Of a stretch of DNA of 64,000 nt, positions 9,210 to 18,641 are shown piece after piece (the stretch's first letter is position 1; every line of letters starts with the position of its first letter). The DNA is taken from contig JAQMWT010000011.1 in assembly GCA_029834535.1 (NCBI GenBank), positions 161,531 through 225,530 on the forward strand, given 5' to 3'. Origin of the DNA: Chrysophaeum taylorii (taxonomy: Eukaryota > Sar > Pelagophyceae > Pelagomonadales > Pelagomonadaceae). Position numbers and translations under genes: made by a program. The notes under the pieces are model-generated. The model searched no databases and was not told the DNA's origin. It saw only the letters and a program-made list of their open reading frames with translations.

Positions 9210-10055
9210 CTAGTATGTTGTCTTTGTCGTTCTTTCTCCCCCTCCAAGCGCGGCCATCGCATCCTCGGCGGTGGGCGGGCGCTTCCCGGTCCACAGGGGC
9301 CCACTGCGCTTGGGGGCGAAGAGGGCGTTTTTCAGCGTGCCGACCAGGCCACCGTTTGACGATTCGTCGAGAGCGAGCGCCCAATCGCCCGGAAAGACGC
9401 GGTACGCGACCAGCTGATCGAAGAGCTCGTGATCGACTCCTCGGGGCGGCGGCGACAGCGAAAAGGCGGCCGTGAACTGCTCCCCCAGATTCCCCTCGGC
9501 GGTCGGGAACGCCGTAAGTCGAGGGAGCCTCGAATTCAGAAGAACCAACGCCGTATCTCGGCCGAGTTTTCTGTCGGCTTCAGACACCGCGGCCCGCGCC
9601 GACGCGCTCAGCGCGCCTACGACCAGCACAACGTCGCGCCGTTCCGGGAGACCTAGAGAAGGGCACCACTCGACCGTCTCCGCCACTCCAAACCCCTTCT
9701 TCGACGCCTTCTTTTTTTTCTTTCCCGGCAGCCGCGTACCTTCTTTCGCACGCTTGGCGGCAACCGGGTCCACGAACACCACCGCTGTCGTGACATCCGC
9801 GGGGAACAGCTTTTCGACAAACGCGGCGAGCGCAACGTCTCCGCGTCTCACCCGATCAGCTTCGCTCGACGCATCTGAAGGAGGAGTCTTCTCGTCGCGC
9901 AGGGCTATCACTGCGCCAGGCGGCACTTCCACGCTCAGTCGCGACTGCCGGCTCCGCAGAGCAGCCTGCATCCCATCGCGAATCCCGTTCGCGGCCTCCT
10001 TCATCGTCAACGCCCGAGCGGCGCCGACGAAGATGATGAGGAAACGCTTACCCAT
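9210..10055 (-). CDS. DUF1995 domain protein, probably plastid-targeted
   Basis: Start at 10055 gives about 281 residues beginning MGKRFLIIFVGAARA, a signal-peptide-like leader. A further 16 codons upstream are open but lack support. The body resembles DUF1995 proteins, which include plastid proteins of photosystem assembly in plants and algae. Matching features are an early region RLSVEVPPGAVIAL, a central VVLVVGALSASARAAVSEA, the following LVLLNSRL, and a later segment AYRVFPGDWALALDE. A Lys-rich stretch (KKKKKASKK) sits in the middle. The family role is not well defined. Identity is from memory of the family pattern. Confidence 0.7.
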   Translation of the reverse strand: MGKRFLIIFVGAARALTMKEAANGIRDGMQAALRSRQSRLSVEVPPGAVIALRDEKTPPSDASSEADRVRRGDVALAAFVEKLFPADVTTAVVFVDPVAAKRAKEGTRLPGKKKKKASKKGFGVAETVEWCPSLGLPERRDVVLVVGALSASARAAVSEADRKLGRDTALVLLNSRLPRLTAFPTAEGNLGEQFTAAFSLSPPPRGVDHELFDQLVAYRVFPGDWALALDESSNGGLVGTLKNALFAPKRSGPLWTGKRPPTAEDAMAALGGGERTTKTTY

Positions 10056-10754
10056 TTGTTTTGTTCGTGCCTCACAGAAGGGTTGTGTGTGGAGTATATA
10101 CACCTACGCGACCAAAAAGGCGAAGACGGCAACCTGCAGCAGAGCCGCAGCCTAGCCCCCGCCGGTCCGAGGCTGTTGCATATGATGACACGCTCGCTGC
10201 AGGGGATTGACGAGCGAGCGAGCGAGCGAGCGAGCGAGCGAGCTCTCGGTGCGACGCGTTTTTAGATCCGAAACTCGGCTCTCTCTGGTGGCTTGATCCA
10301 TTTGGAAGACTTGCCTCGAGCACTCCATTGGGCCACGCAAAAAAAAAAGTCGGGAAACCTTTGCAAGACAGGTGCTCTCGCTTGGAGTGAGTGAGTGAGT
10401 GAGTGAGTGAGTGGTGCACGCCTGGAACCAGGCGACTCGTTTGAAAACTAAAATTACCCTTCTTCGAAGATGAAGTGCGCGATCACGCTGCTCGACCTAT
10501 GTCGCTTTTGGCGTTTTCCGATTCGCCCCTCCTTCCCGCTCGCTTGGTTCGAGCACGAGAGCGCACCAGAGTTATGTTCATGACCGCTCCCGGCTTTGGG
10601 AGAGACCCTGCCTCTTCGCAGGAGGGTAAAGACGAGTGGAGTGCGCCCATCATCAAGTTGCGCGATCGAGATGCGGGCTGGTCGAGAGAGACAACACGCC
10701 TTAGTGGCTGGAGACAGACAGACCGACCGACCGACGGACCGACGTAGGGTTGCT
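10056..10754. other. Intergenic, microsatellite-rich
   Basis: No gene recognised. It holds (GAGC)n at 10207-10242, (GAGT)n at about 10386-10412, and a (GACC)n/(GACA)n tract at 10716-10745. A TATA-like gtatatac lies at 10096-10103, upstream of the DUF1995 start, but I cannot show it is a promoter. Confidence 0.6.
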
Positions 10755-11096
10755 TCAAGAAATATGGACGCTGTCGTCGTCGTCCGAGTCTATACCTTTG
10801 AAGAAGGCGGCCTCGATATGGTCGCCTGCGGTGAGCTGCTCCGCGCGCGTGAAAGGAGTGTCGCTCTTCTTGTAGAATATGTCGCGCGACATGAGGGTCT
10901 CGCGAGAGAGCATTCCAGGCGCCGTTCTTTCCTCTGGTTCGCGATGGCAACAACACGACCAACTCGGCGAAATAAAGGGCACGACCATGTCGAAGGTGAC
11001 GACGGGACTTTCCGGTGGACTCAGCGTCTCCGAGGGGGCGATAAAGCTGTCGACCGTCAACCGCTCCAGCGTCACGCTGCGTTCGAAAGTTGCCAT
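10755..11096 (-). CDS. Small hypothetical protein
   Basis: ATG to TGA frame of 113 codons. The N-terminus is MATFERSVTLERLTVDSF; the C-terminal part (MSRDIFYKKSDTPFTRAEQL) looks like ordered coding sequence and it ends in an acidic tail (GIDSDDDDSVHIS). I do not recognise the family. The middle (SWSCCCHREPEERTAPG) is less convincing and could hide a small intron. It lies between two well-supported genes on the same strand. Confidence 0.45.
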   Translation of the reverse strand: MATFERSVTLERLTVDSFIAPSETLSPPESPVVTFDMVVPFISPSWSCCCHREPEERTAPGMLSRETLMSRDIFYKKSDTPFTRAEQLTAGDHIEAAFFKGIDSDDDDSVHIS

Positions 11097-11166
11097 AGCA
11101 ACGGCTGAGGGTTAACTAACTCTAACTATGGAAAGTCCGTTTATTTTGTGAGTAGTAGACCGACCT

Positions 11167-11226
11167 GACCTTTCGGCGCTCCTCGTGACCTTTCGGCGCT
11201 CCTCGTGACCTTTCGGCGCTCCTCGT
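11167..11226. repeat. 20-bp unit repeated three times
   Basis: Three perfect head-to-tail copies of gacctttcggcgctcctcgt, directly in front of the SINE-like repeat at 11227-11326. Confidence 0.95.
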
Positions 11227-11326
11227 CTACAGGCCCGTGATTCCGGACCGGCTCCTGTCGGTCCGGCCTGGCTCCCATGCTCGGGAGAGGTCTGAAGTTA
11301 GTTAGTTAGTTAGTTAGTTAGTTAGG
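11227..11326 (+). repeat. SINE-like dispersed repeat with (GTTA)n tail, copy 1
   Basis: The body shares ggctcctgtcggtccggcct, then ggctcccatgctcgggagag, then a (GTTA)n tail with the copy at 22070-22240. A third, tail-less copy lies at 48750-48845. The tail here supplies the last codon and the stop codon of the TrmB-like gene on the other strand. Confidence 0.7.
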
Positions 11327-12034
11327 TAGTAGCAAGGGGTCTCCGAGGACGAGCTCGTAGAGGGGAAGGTTGTTGGTGCGATACTTAGCCTCGAAGGCCG
11401 AAAGAGGATCCCCCGTCGGGGGAAGCGAGGCGACGGCCGCGTCGCGGCTGAGGAGGCGACGGAGATTGTGGAGGGCGCGGGGCACGGTAGCTTCCTCGAG
11501 GTCCTTGACGCGATGGACGGCCTCATAAAACTCGTCGAGGTAGGTGCGCCACGACGCGCGAATAGTTATCCCGTCGCCGGCGGCGGCGAGGAGCCATGGA
11601 AAAGCCGGATGTGCGTACCATCTTCTCTTGAGGTGTTCGTTTTTTGGATAGGGATTCGGATAAAGTATGCACGTATGTCTCACGGGAACTTGACTTTCAG
11701 ACAGAAGCTTCCAAAAATCCCCGAGTTCAGCCCGCACCAATGCCCCGTTTTCGGGGGGTGGTGCCTTGGCGAGTCTCGCTTCCGACCGATCGACGCCAAT
11801 GACGAAGGCGTCCGGATACATACGAGCGAGTTTACTGGTCGACTTGCCTGTCCCACACCCAGCGTCGACGATGCACGGCCGATCAATACGATTTACGATT
11901 TTTTCGAACGCGACACGCGTGTGCCTGGCGATGGGCTTCTGGCACGCGTGTGTGAAGTGCTTCACGGCGGCTATCGCAGCGCTCTCCCTAGGTGCGCGTT
12001 CCTGGATGTGGTACATCATCGCGACCAACAGCAT
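11318..12034 (-). CDS. TrmB-like tRNA (guanine-N7) methyltransferase
   Basis: Start set to the first ATG (12034), giving about 238 residues; the frame is open further upstream without an ATG. The SAM-binding loop reads IVDAGCGTGKST, followed by VIGVDRSEARL. The tRNA-binding signature of the TrmB family is present as LYPNPYPKNEHLKRRWYAHP, and the C-terminus has the family-type FEAKYRTNNLPLYEL. The family makes m7G46 in tRNA. The form is bacterial-like, so an organellar role is possible but unproven. The reading frame ends inside a (GTTA)n repeat: its last codon and stop come from the tail of a dispersed repeat, so the 3' end has been reshaped by an insertion. Confidence 0.85.
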   Translation of the reverse strand: MLLVAMMYHIQERAPRESAAIAAVKHFTHACQKPIARHTRVAFEKIVNRIDRPCIVDAGCGTGKSTSKLARMYPDAFVIGVDRSEARLAKAPPPENGALVRAELGDFWKLLSESQVPVRHTCILYPNPYPKNEHLKRRWYAHPAFPWLLAAAGDGITIRASWRTYLDEFYEAVHRVKDLEEATVPRALHNLRRLLSRDAAVASLPPTGDPLSAFEAKYRTNNLPLYELVLGDPLLLPN

Positions 12035-12954
12035 CACTCTTAGTAACCCTTTGCTAACCTTTTTGAGTTTACTCCTCCTAGTGCCTCGCAACGCACGGTC
12101 GTCCACCCCACAATCGCAGCAGCATCTCCTGATGATGATGATGATGACAATGGCGCCGTTCCAATCCCCATCAATACCGCGCCTGCGCAACCGCGTCGGT
12201 GGTGAAGCCGTTTGCGTCCCCAATTGCAATAATAAATAAATGCAGTCCTGCCCTTGGAGCCAACATCATCATCCAACGCGCGCGATTACCCTTGGTCGCA
12301 ACACCACATCAATAGCGACGTGATTTCCACGGGACATCTCGAAGCGGCGTCCGCGCTGACGCGGCCGGAGCGACTCGCCAGGCTTCTGTCCACTATTCCG
12401 CGGCGCGCTGCCAAAATCGAGAGTCGGACGCAACCGAGCGAGGCTGCGCTTTCCTTCCGACAGATTCCGGATCGGCGCGCCGTCTTTTTCTGCTCTCGGG
12501 ACACAACAAACCCGATCTCCCTTGCGTGAGCACCTGAGGAGTGGGCGAGCCGTCCCTCGCCGGCGAGGTCGAAGACCTCGCCGGTCTCGTTGGAAAGCAG
12601 GCCAACAACCTATAACGCAATCGATCGACTCCCGCGGGCGCGCGCTGTCTCATCAATCAAGGTCCACACGGCCATCGAACAACAACAACAACTAAATACT
12701 CGTGCAAACCGCCGCCGCAGTCCCGCACTCGATAATACGCTCGCCACCACCATTTGTTGACACCCCCATGCTGGCCTTCTTCCTAGCGGCGTAGTAGCAA
12801 TGGGATCCCTGTGTAGATCGTCCAACTGCGTCTCCGGGCGGGTGTCGAGAAGAAGGCATTGTTGTTGTGTTGTCGTGTTGGTATGAAAACTCTGGCGGCG
12901 CGACGTATTCGCACCGTCGACCACAAAAAATGCTGTCCTCTGCACTCTTATTAT
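12035..12954. other. No recognisable gene
   Basis: Short frames on both strands (for example 12610-12945 minus) have no family features. A (GAT)n-like run lies at 12132-12150. The area leads into the duplicated Helitron-type repeat. Confidence 0.5.
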
Positions 12955-13977
12955 CCTAACTACTAATCGACAGATGTTTGTCTGTCTGTCTGTTTGTTTG
13001 TCTGTTTGTCCCTCGATTTAGGGTAAGGATCAGGTAGGCGCGAGAGTAAGGATCAGGTAGGCGCGAGAGCCAGACAGTGATCCTCCAAGCCGTCTACGGC
13101 GACCTCGCAGACTATTTCCACGACCCGCGGCGGCTCTTTTAGCCAGCGCGCCATTCTCACGCCCCGTCGAAACAATGTTGTCGATGCTGACAACGCGCGC
13201 ATGACCGCGGCCTTTTTTTCCCGGAGACGAGGCGTCGGAGTTCTTTTCGGCTGACTAGGCTGGGTCGGAAGACGACGCCTCGCTCTTTATAGTCGAGTTT
13301 TCAACTCCCTGACAACCAACGGCATGCTGACTTTGATCGCGAGGTTAAAGTCTTCGCAACCTCGACCCGTCGCACGGCCACTGCAACGGTACCAGATACA
13401 TGATCGATCGTGTCGTTGTCACCGAGGCTCCTCCAACCTGTATCCCGTAAGGCCCGCCTACGCCAAGCGATCAACAAGAGCCAGGGCCAGACGCCCCGCG
13501 AGGTCGGCGTCCTCTTGCCCAAGCCCGTCTTCTGTCACGTCCAGCTCTACGTGGCTCTCTGTCGATCGGCAACCCCGAGGATTTGCTCTTCTGGGTCGAC
13601 GACTCCACCCTACCCCACACGTGCTGCGCAATACCGATAAGCCCCCTCACGGCGTCTACACGCGCACTGTAGGTGAACTTACTGGGACCAGGTGAACTTA
13701 CTGGGGTTAGAGATTGGGACTAGGTGAGCTGAGTGCCCAGGTGAACTAACTGGGACCAGGTGAACTAACTGGGACCAGGTGAACTTGGTGCGGTGTTTAG
13801 AGTAAACTCAAGGGTTGGCGGCGCGTGCGGATCAAAGCAGCTTGGATTGGCGGGGGTGAGAGCGACGAGCTCAAAGGAGAGTGGGGTGAGTGGGTGTGAG
13901 CACGAGTGGGTTTACGCCGAACTTACTGGGGTAAGAGATTGGGAGTAGGTGAACTTACTGGCCTCCACTTGTTGGAT
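12955..13977 (+). repeat. Tandem duplication, copy 1 (about 1.02 kb)
   Basis: This unit is followed directly by a second copy (13978-14990). Both start ctaactactaatcgacag, then a (TGTC)-rich stretch, a doubled 24-bp motif around aaggatcaggtaggcgcg, the helicase remnant, and finally short repeats of aggtgaacttactggga type. Point differences and small indels separate the copies, so the duplication is not brand new. Confidence 0.9.
13079..13660 (+). pseudogene. Helitron-type PIF1 helicase remnant, copy 1
   Basis: Scattered over three frames are pieces of the C-terminal half of a PIF1-like helicase as found in Helitron Rep/Hel proteins. These are AVYGDLADYFHDP, then NSLTTNG, then an NGTRYMIDR-type motif near 13390-13415, then AINKSQGQT and VGVLLPKPVFCHVQLYVAL at 13465-13560. 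Several frameshifts separate them. The Rep nuclease and helicase N-terminus are absent. Confidence 0.75.
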
Positions 13978-14990
13978 CCTAACTACTAATCGACAGATGT
14001 TTGTTTGTCTGGTTGTCTGTCCCTCGATTTAGGGTAAGGATCAGGTAGGCGCGAGAGTAAGGATCAGGTAGGCGCGAGAGCCAGACAGTGACCCTCCAAG
14101 CCGTCTACGGCGACCTCGCAGACTATTTCCACGAGCCGCGGCGGCTCTTTCGGCGCGCCATTCTCACGCCCCGTCGAAACGATGTTGTCGATGCTGACAA
14201 CGCGCGCATGACCGCGGCCTTTTTTTCCCGAAGACGAGGCGTCGGAGTTCTTTTCGGCCGACTAGGTTGGGTCGGAAGCCGACGCCTCGCTCTTTACAGT
14301 CGAGTTTTGAACTCCCTGACAACCAACGGCATGTTGACTTTGATCGCGAGCTTAAAGTCTTCGCAACCTCGACCCGTCTCGCACGGCCACTGCAACGGTA
14401 CCAGATACATGATCGATCGTGTCGTTGTCACCGAGGCTCCTCCAACCTGTATCCCTTAAGGCCCGCCTACGCCAAACGATCAACAAGAGCCAGGACCAGA
14501 CGCCCCGCGAGGTCGGCGTCCTCTTGCCCACAAGCCCGTCTTCTGCCACGTCCAGCTCTACGTGGCTCTCTGTCGATCGGCATCCCCGAGGATATACTCA
14601 TCTGGGTCGACGACTCCACCCTACCCCACACGTGCTGCGCAATACCGATAAGCCCCCTTTCCGGCGTCTACACGCGCACTGTAGGTGAACTTACTGGGAC
14701 CAGGTGTACTTACTGGGGTTTGAGATTGGGACTAGGTGAGCTGAGTGCCCAGGTGAACAAACTGGGACCAGGTGAACTAACTGGGACCAGGTGAATTTAC
14801 TGGGGTGTTTAGAGTAAACTCAAGGGTTGGCGGCGCGTGCGGATCAAAGCAGCTTGGATTGGCGGGGGTGAGAGCGACGAGCTCAAAGGAGAGTGGGGTG
14901 AGTGGGTGTGAGCACGAGTGGGTTTGCGCCGAACTTACTGGGGTTAGAGATTGGGACTAGGTGAACTTACTGGCCTGCACTTGTACACAC
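13978..14990 (+). repeat. Tandem duplication, copy 2
   Basis: Second copy of the unit at 12955-13977, ending about 14990 just before the aminotransferase gene at 15004. The unit end (ggtgaacttactggcctgca) is shared with copy 1. Confidence 0.9.
14088..14670 (+). pseudogene. Helitron-type PIF1 helicase remnant, copy 2
   Basis: It contains LQAVYGDLADYFHEPRRLF, ILTPRRNDVVDADNARM, and HCNGTRYMIDRVVV in one frame, then TINKSQDQT in another. These match PIF1-type helicase motifs of Helitrons. Copy 2 keeps the first block in frame better than copy 1 but has lost the QLYVAL block to frameshifts. Confidence 0.75.
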
Positions 14991-15003
14991 ATTAAAAGGA
15001 AGG

Positions 15004-16107
15004 ATGAAGCCGGGCGAGATGTGGCGACGCATCAACGCCCTCGGCGCCGTGCCCGGTCGCGTGTCGATGGGGCAAGGGTACCCAGACTTTTTGGGGTCGG
15101 AAGTGGCGCGGCGGGCCGCCGCGGAGGCGTTGAAGGAGGCTGCGCTGAACCAGTATTCGGCACCGCGCGGGTTACCTCAACTGCGCGAAGCTGTCGCGTC
15201 TTGGCATTCGCGGCGGTACGGATCAAAGCAGACCGCGGAGGACGTGGTCGTGACAGCGGGAGGTCAGGAGGCTCTGGTGTGCGCGATCCGCGCTGGTATC
15301 GAGGCGAGCGGTCGCAGCGGCGGCGTCGTAGTGATGGAACCATTTTACCCGTTTCTCGGCGGCGTCGTAGTGATGGAACCATTTTACCCGTTTCTCGGCG
15401 GCGCCGTGTCGCGCGCCGGCGGAATCGCGATGCCGATGCGCCTCGAGGCCCCCGAGTTCAGGATACGCGGGGGTTTTCCAGACGCGGGGGTGGTGGTAGT
15501 GAACACGCCGCACAATCCAACCGGGTCGTATTTTTGACAAAGTCGAACTTCTCGATATTCCCGAGAACGCGTTTGTGGTTGCCGACGAAGTGTACGAAGG
15601 CACCGCAAAACACCGGCGCGTCGCGTCGGTGGTGGATCCGCAGCGCGTCATCACCGTCGGCTCGGCGGGGAAACTCCTGTCGCTCACGGGGTGGCGCGTC
15701 GGCTGGATCGTCGCGTCGAACCGGGAGCTCGCCGACCGCGCGGCCGCGGCGCACCTCGATCTAACGTACGCGGCGCCGACCCCGCTCCAGGCGGGGGTCG
15801 CAAGGGCCCTCGACGAGGATGATCTGGGGGGCGTTGGCGCGCTCTTTAAGCAGAACTACGAAAAGCTCGAGGCAGCGCTCCCGTCATCCTTAAAAGCTCG
15901 CGGCGGACCCCGCGGCTACTTCCTGGTCGCCGAGATCATCGACGGCACGGACGACCTCACCTTCGTGGAGAGGCTTGCCGAATCGACCGGGGTCGTTGCC
16001 GCGCCCCTCCGGGTTTTCTATGCCGACCCGCCACCCACAAACCTCGTCCGGTTTACAAATCAGCACACCACGTCGACGCCGCGCGTCGGCGCCTCCTAGA
16101 CTCATGA
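15004..16107 (+). pseudogene. Class I/II aminotransferase (kynurenine aminotransferase-like), frameshifted
   Basis: A PLP-dependent aminotransferase in three frames. Frame 1 (15004-15537) has RVSMGQGYPDFLG, LNQYSAPRGLPQLREAVASW, VVTAGGQEAL and NTPHNPTG. Frame 2 (from about 15527) has VVADEVYEG and the PLP-lysine motif GSAGKLLSLTGWRVGW. Frame 3 carries the last residues (KSAHHVDAARRRLLDS). One extra base after the PTG codons and a second shift near 16055 break the gene. A 39-bp tandem duplication (15321-15398) repeats VVVMEPFYPFLGG. The family transaminates aromatic or sulfur amino acids. Either a dying gene beside a Helitron scar, or a poor-quality stretch of assembly. Confidence 0.8.
15321..15398 (+). 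repeat. 39-bp in-frame tandem duplication in the aminotransferase
   Basis: Two perfect copies starting cggcgtcgtagtgatggaac at 15321 and 15360. It inserts 13 residues at a conserved PFYPF-type strand of the fold. Confidence 0.95.
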
Positions 16108-17055
16108 ATGAATGACATCCACCGTCGGCGGGGTCTTGAGGACGAGGAGGTAGACGACGGGGACAAAGGATACGGTCGCGAGAAGAAAAGAGCTCCGGAA
16201 AGTCGTGGGGCTTGGGTCGGAGGCGGGTCGGGACGAACGCCACAAACACCGCGGTGGTGGTGGTGGTGGTGTAGCAGGTGCTGTCGATCAACGCGTACCT
16301 ACCTCCTTCGGCGAGAAAAAAGCGGTGGAATTGCTGGCGTCGCCACGTCGCCGGCGCCAGCAGGGGTACACCAATATCATTCATTATTCCCGCGGCCAAG
16401 AAGTCGCTCTGCGACGAAAACTGTGGAGCCGTTTGACTGACGCAGAAGCGTGCCCTTTCTCTCTCCGCGAGTGAAGTGAAGTGAAGTGAAACCGGGGGGC
16501 CACGAGCGTCGGCCGCGACCGCATCATAAAGTTCGTACTAACCCAGAATAGGAACCACGCCTGAATGAAAAAAATGCGCGACGAGAAACGTCGGCGCGTC
16601 CAGCTACTCACGGACTCCGTTCGCGGCGGCCTCGACGAGGTAGAGCGACCGCGATTCGATGGTTTCTTGCATTTCCTTCAAACGTACGGACGCATCGCTC
16701 CGAGTCAACAACGTCTCTGCCTTGCGATCCTGACGACTCTGTTCTTTCCGAAGAGAACGCCACCACCTTCGTAGAATTAATTTTCCGACGCTGCGTGTTG
16801 CAAACCTCCCGTTGGAAGCGTAAAGGCGCGCGGAGACTATCATCCTGGTCGTAGGTGTATCCACCGAGAGAGACCCTACGCGTCGCGGCCATCCAGATGT
16901 TCTCAGGAGGGACCACCAACCCAATGATAGAAGCTGTCTGTCGTCTGGATTTACTAGCCTTTATTATTGCTTTCGTGCCCAACAAGGGAAGGGAAGCAAA
17001 TGGCCCAGAAGAGAAGGGACCTAAAGACAAAAAAAAACACCCGGCTCGCTCTATG
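16108..17055 (-). other. Candidate spliced gene, identity unknown
   Basis: The minus strand shows pieces that look coding but do not share a frame: RLKEMQETIESRSLYLVEAA (about 16690-16630), a donor-like GTGAGTAGC followed by a pyrimidine-rich acceptor TTTTTTTCATTCAG (about 16616-16564), AAGIMNDIGVPLLAPATWRR (about 16397-16335), and a hydrophobic last piece SSFLLATVSFVPVVYLLVLK ending near 16106. Together they suggest a small membrane protein with two or more introns of about 50-100 bp. I cannot settle the exon joins or name the protein. Confidence 0.3.
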
Positions 17056-17802
17056 TTAGGGCTTGTTTGTTTCTTTTTTCCGTCGCCACCAGAAGGTACG
17101 CTTCTTCTTCTTCTTCTTGGTGGGGGTTTTCTCCTCCTCCTTCGCCGCAGCTTCTGCGACGGTCGGCGCTTCTGCCGAATCGGGATCCCCCCGGGATGGT
17201 TGTAGCGTCGTCGAGGCTTTGAGAAAAGCGGCTGCTGCCCGGCCAACTCGAACAGAAGAGTCGGAGGCTCCTGGACGCGGCACGGAGAGTCTCGAGGCAA
17301 TCCTAATAGAGTCGACGTAGGCCTCGTCGCAGGTCTCGACGAAGGAAGCTGTGGTGACGACGCCGCCGACCGAAAATGCGTCGACGACCCGGAGGAGATA
17401 GTCGCGGCGGAGCTCGGGGAGGCAGTCGGCGAGGACGTCGGCGAAAACATCGCTCGGGAGACTCGGGCCAAGTCTGTCAGCGATCGTGGACCTGCGTCGC
17501 ACGACCAAGGGCGCAATCGTGGATGGGTCGGCCTCGACGCAGCCGTGGATAGCCGCTCGCAGTTGCGCTGTCATCGCGGCGAGCTTGGCGTCGTCTGCGT
17601 GGAAATTGTGGACGACTTCCCACTTGAGGGCTTGGAATCTCTCGTCGGTCGTCTTTAGCATCTCGTCCTTGAGGGCCACCATCGCCGCCAGCAGCTCGAC
17701 CTTGGAACTCAGTTTCTGGGAGACCTGCCTCTCGCGCCGCAGCTCGGTCCTGAGGGCTTGGATCTCGTGCTCCTGCTGCTGCTGCTGCTTGTTGTGCTTC
17801 AT
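17056..17802 (-). CDS. Coiled-coil protein of unknown function
   Basis: ATG-started frame of 248 residues. The N-terminus is Gln-rich (MKHNKQQQQQEHEIQALRTE) and continues as a coiled coil to about residue 90. A helical middle follows (LPSDVFADVLADCLPELRRD), then a low-complexity tail with a Lys run and a basic/Trp end (KKKKKKRTFWWRRKKE). It is divergent from the coiled-coil gene at 17917, with only about 115 bp between starts, so the two may share a promoter. Family not recognised. Confidence 0.7.
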   Translation of the reverse strand: MKHNKQQQQQEHEIQALRTELRRERQVSQKLSSKVELLAAMVALKDEMLKTTDERFQALKWEVVHNFHADDAKLAAMTAQLRAAIHGCVEADPSTIAPLVVRRRSTIADRLGPSLPSDVFADVLADCLPELRRDYLLRVVDAFSVGGVVTTASFVETCDEAYVDSIRIASRLSVPRPGASDSSVRVGRAAAAFLKASTTLQPSRGDPDSAEAPTVAEAAAKEEEKTPTKKKKKKRTFWWRRKKETNKP

Positions 17803-17916
17803 GAATGAATGAATGAATGAATGAATATACGAACGAAATAAATAAATAAAAAAAAAACCGTTCGTTCGTTCGTTCGTTAGGATACACTCACTCCTATACT
17901 TCCGGATTCGTTAGTT
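17803..17916. promoter_or_regulatory. Short divergent intergenic region
   Basis: This 114-bp gap between two divergent starts holds (GAAT)n, (AAAT)n and (GTTC)n runs. Any promoter for both genes must be here or inside the genes. No specific site is recognised. Confidence 0.4.
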
Positions 17917-18633
17917 ATGCGGCCGTCGAGGCCATCGTCGGCGCCGAGCCGGCGGCGGCCTCCCCAGAGCCTTGCGAACCGCGACGCGCAGTCCCCGGAG
18001 CGCCGGGCCGACGAGATTTGCGAGTTGAAGCGGGAGCTCAATGTTTTGAGCGCCGAGCTCCGGCGTTCTCTGGCGACAAACACTCGGCTCGAGGAGCAAA
18101 ATAGTCTCCAAGCGCGCCAGATCCACAAGTTGTTGCGGAGCGGCGATGACGGCGGGATTCGGCGGCACCACGAGCGCGGCCTCATCGTCAAGAGGTTGCG
18201 CGAGCAGCTCCAAGGGGTGAGAGATGCGGTGCGCGAGAGGGACGACGTGATACGCGCTCTGCGCCGGTCGCACCGGAACTGCGTTATGGTCGAATTGGAA
18301 GCCGCCAAAGAAGAGTACTTTGCCGAGATCACGAGGCTCAGGAGAGCCCTCGAACAGCAGCAGCAGCCACCGGCGGTGGTGCCGAAATCTGGCGACGACG
18401 ACGCGCTGCGGCTGCTGTACAGAGAAGCGAGATCCAAGGCGATCGAGAGCGTGGCGGAGGCTTATCTCCCTCTCGACGACGACGACGACGACGACGACGA
18501 CGGCGGCTACCGGCCCCGTAGTCGCACGAAAAACGACGCCGCCCGGCGCATCTGGCGGTGGTGGTGGCGGCGGTCCCGACAACAACAACAAGAACAAGAA
18601 GAAAAGAAGATTAATTTATGGAGGAAGTATTAG
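17917..18633 (+). CDS. Coiled-coil protein, possibly IQCE-like
   Basis: 238 residues from an ATG. Basic N-terminus (MRPSRPSSAPSRRRPPQSLA), then long coiled coil (about 25-155) including MVELEAAKEEYFAEITRLRR, then poly-Asp from a (GAC)n tract, then a Trp/Arg/Gln-rich tail. The coil pattern reminds me of ciliary coiled-coil proteins such as IQCE, but no IQ motif is visible, so this is only a suggestion. Its stop is 8 bp from the stop of the convergent HECT gene. Confidence 0.65.
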   Translation: MRPSRPSSAPSRRRPPQSLANRDAQSPERRADEICELKRELNVLSAELRRSLATNTRLEEQNSLQARQIHKLLRSGDDGGIRRHHERGLIVKRLREQLQGVRDAVRERDDVIRALRRSHRNCVMVELEAAKEEYFAEITRLRRALEQQQQPPAVVPKSGDDDALRLLYREARSKAIESVAEAYLPLDDDDDDDDDGGYRPRSRTKNDAARRIWRWWWRRSRQQQQEQEEKKINLWRKY

Positions 18634-18641
18634 TAATGGCG

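Noticed and set aside
10096-10103. TATA-like gtatatac as the DUF1995 promoter
   Set aside because: A single 8-bp match is expected by chance; no supporting signal.
15890-16399. Minus frame of 169 codons as one continuous protein
   Set aside because: Its second half is antisense to the aminotransferase end and the hydrophobic C-terminus lies in another frame; a spliced model is more likely.
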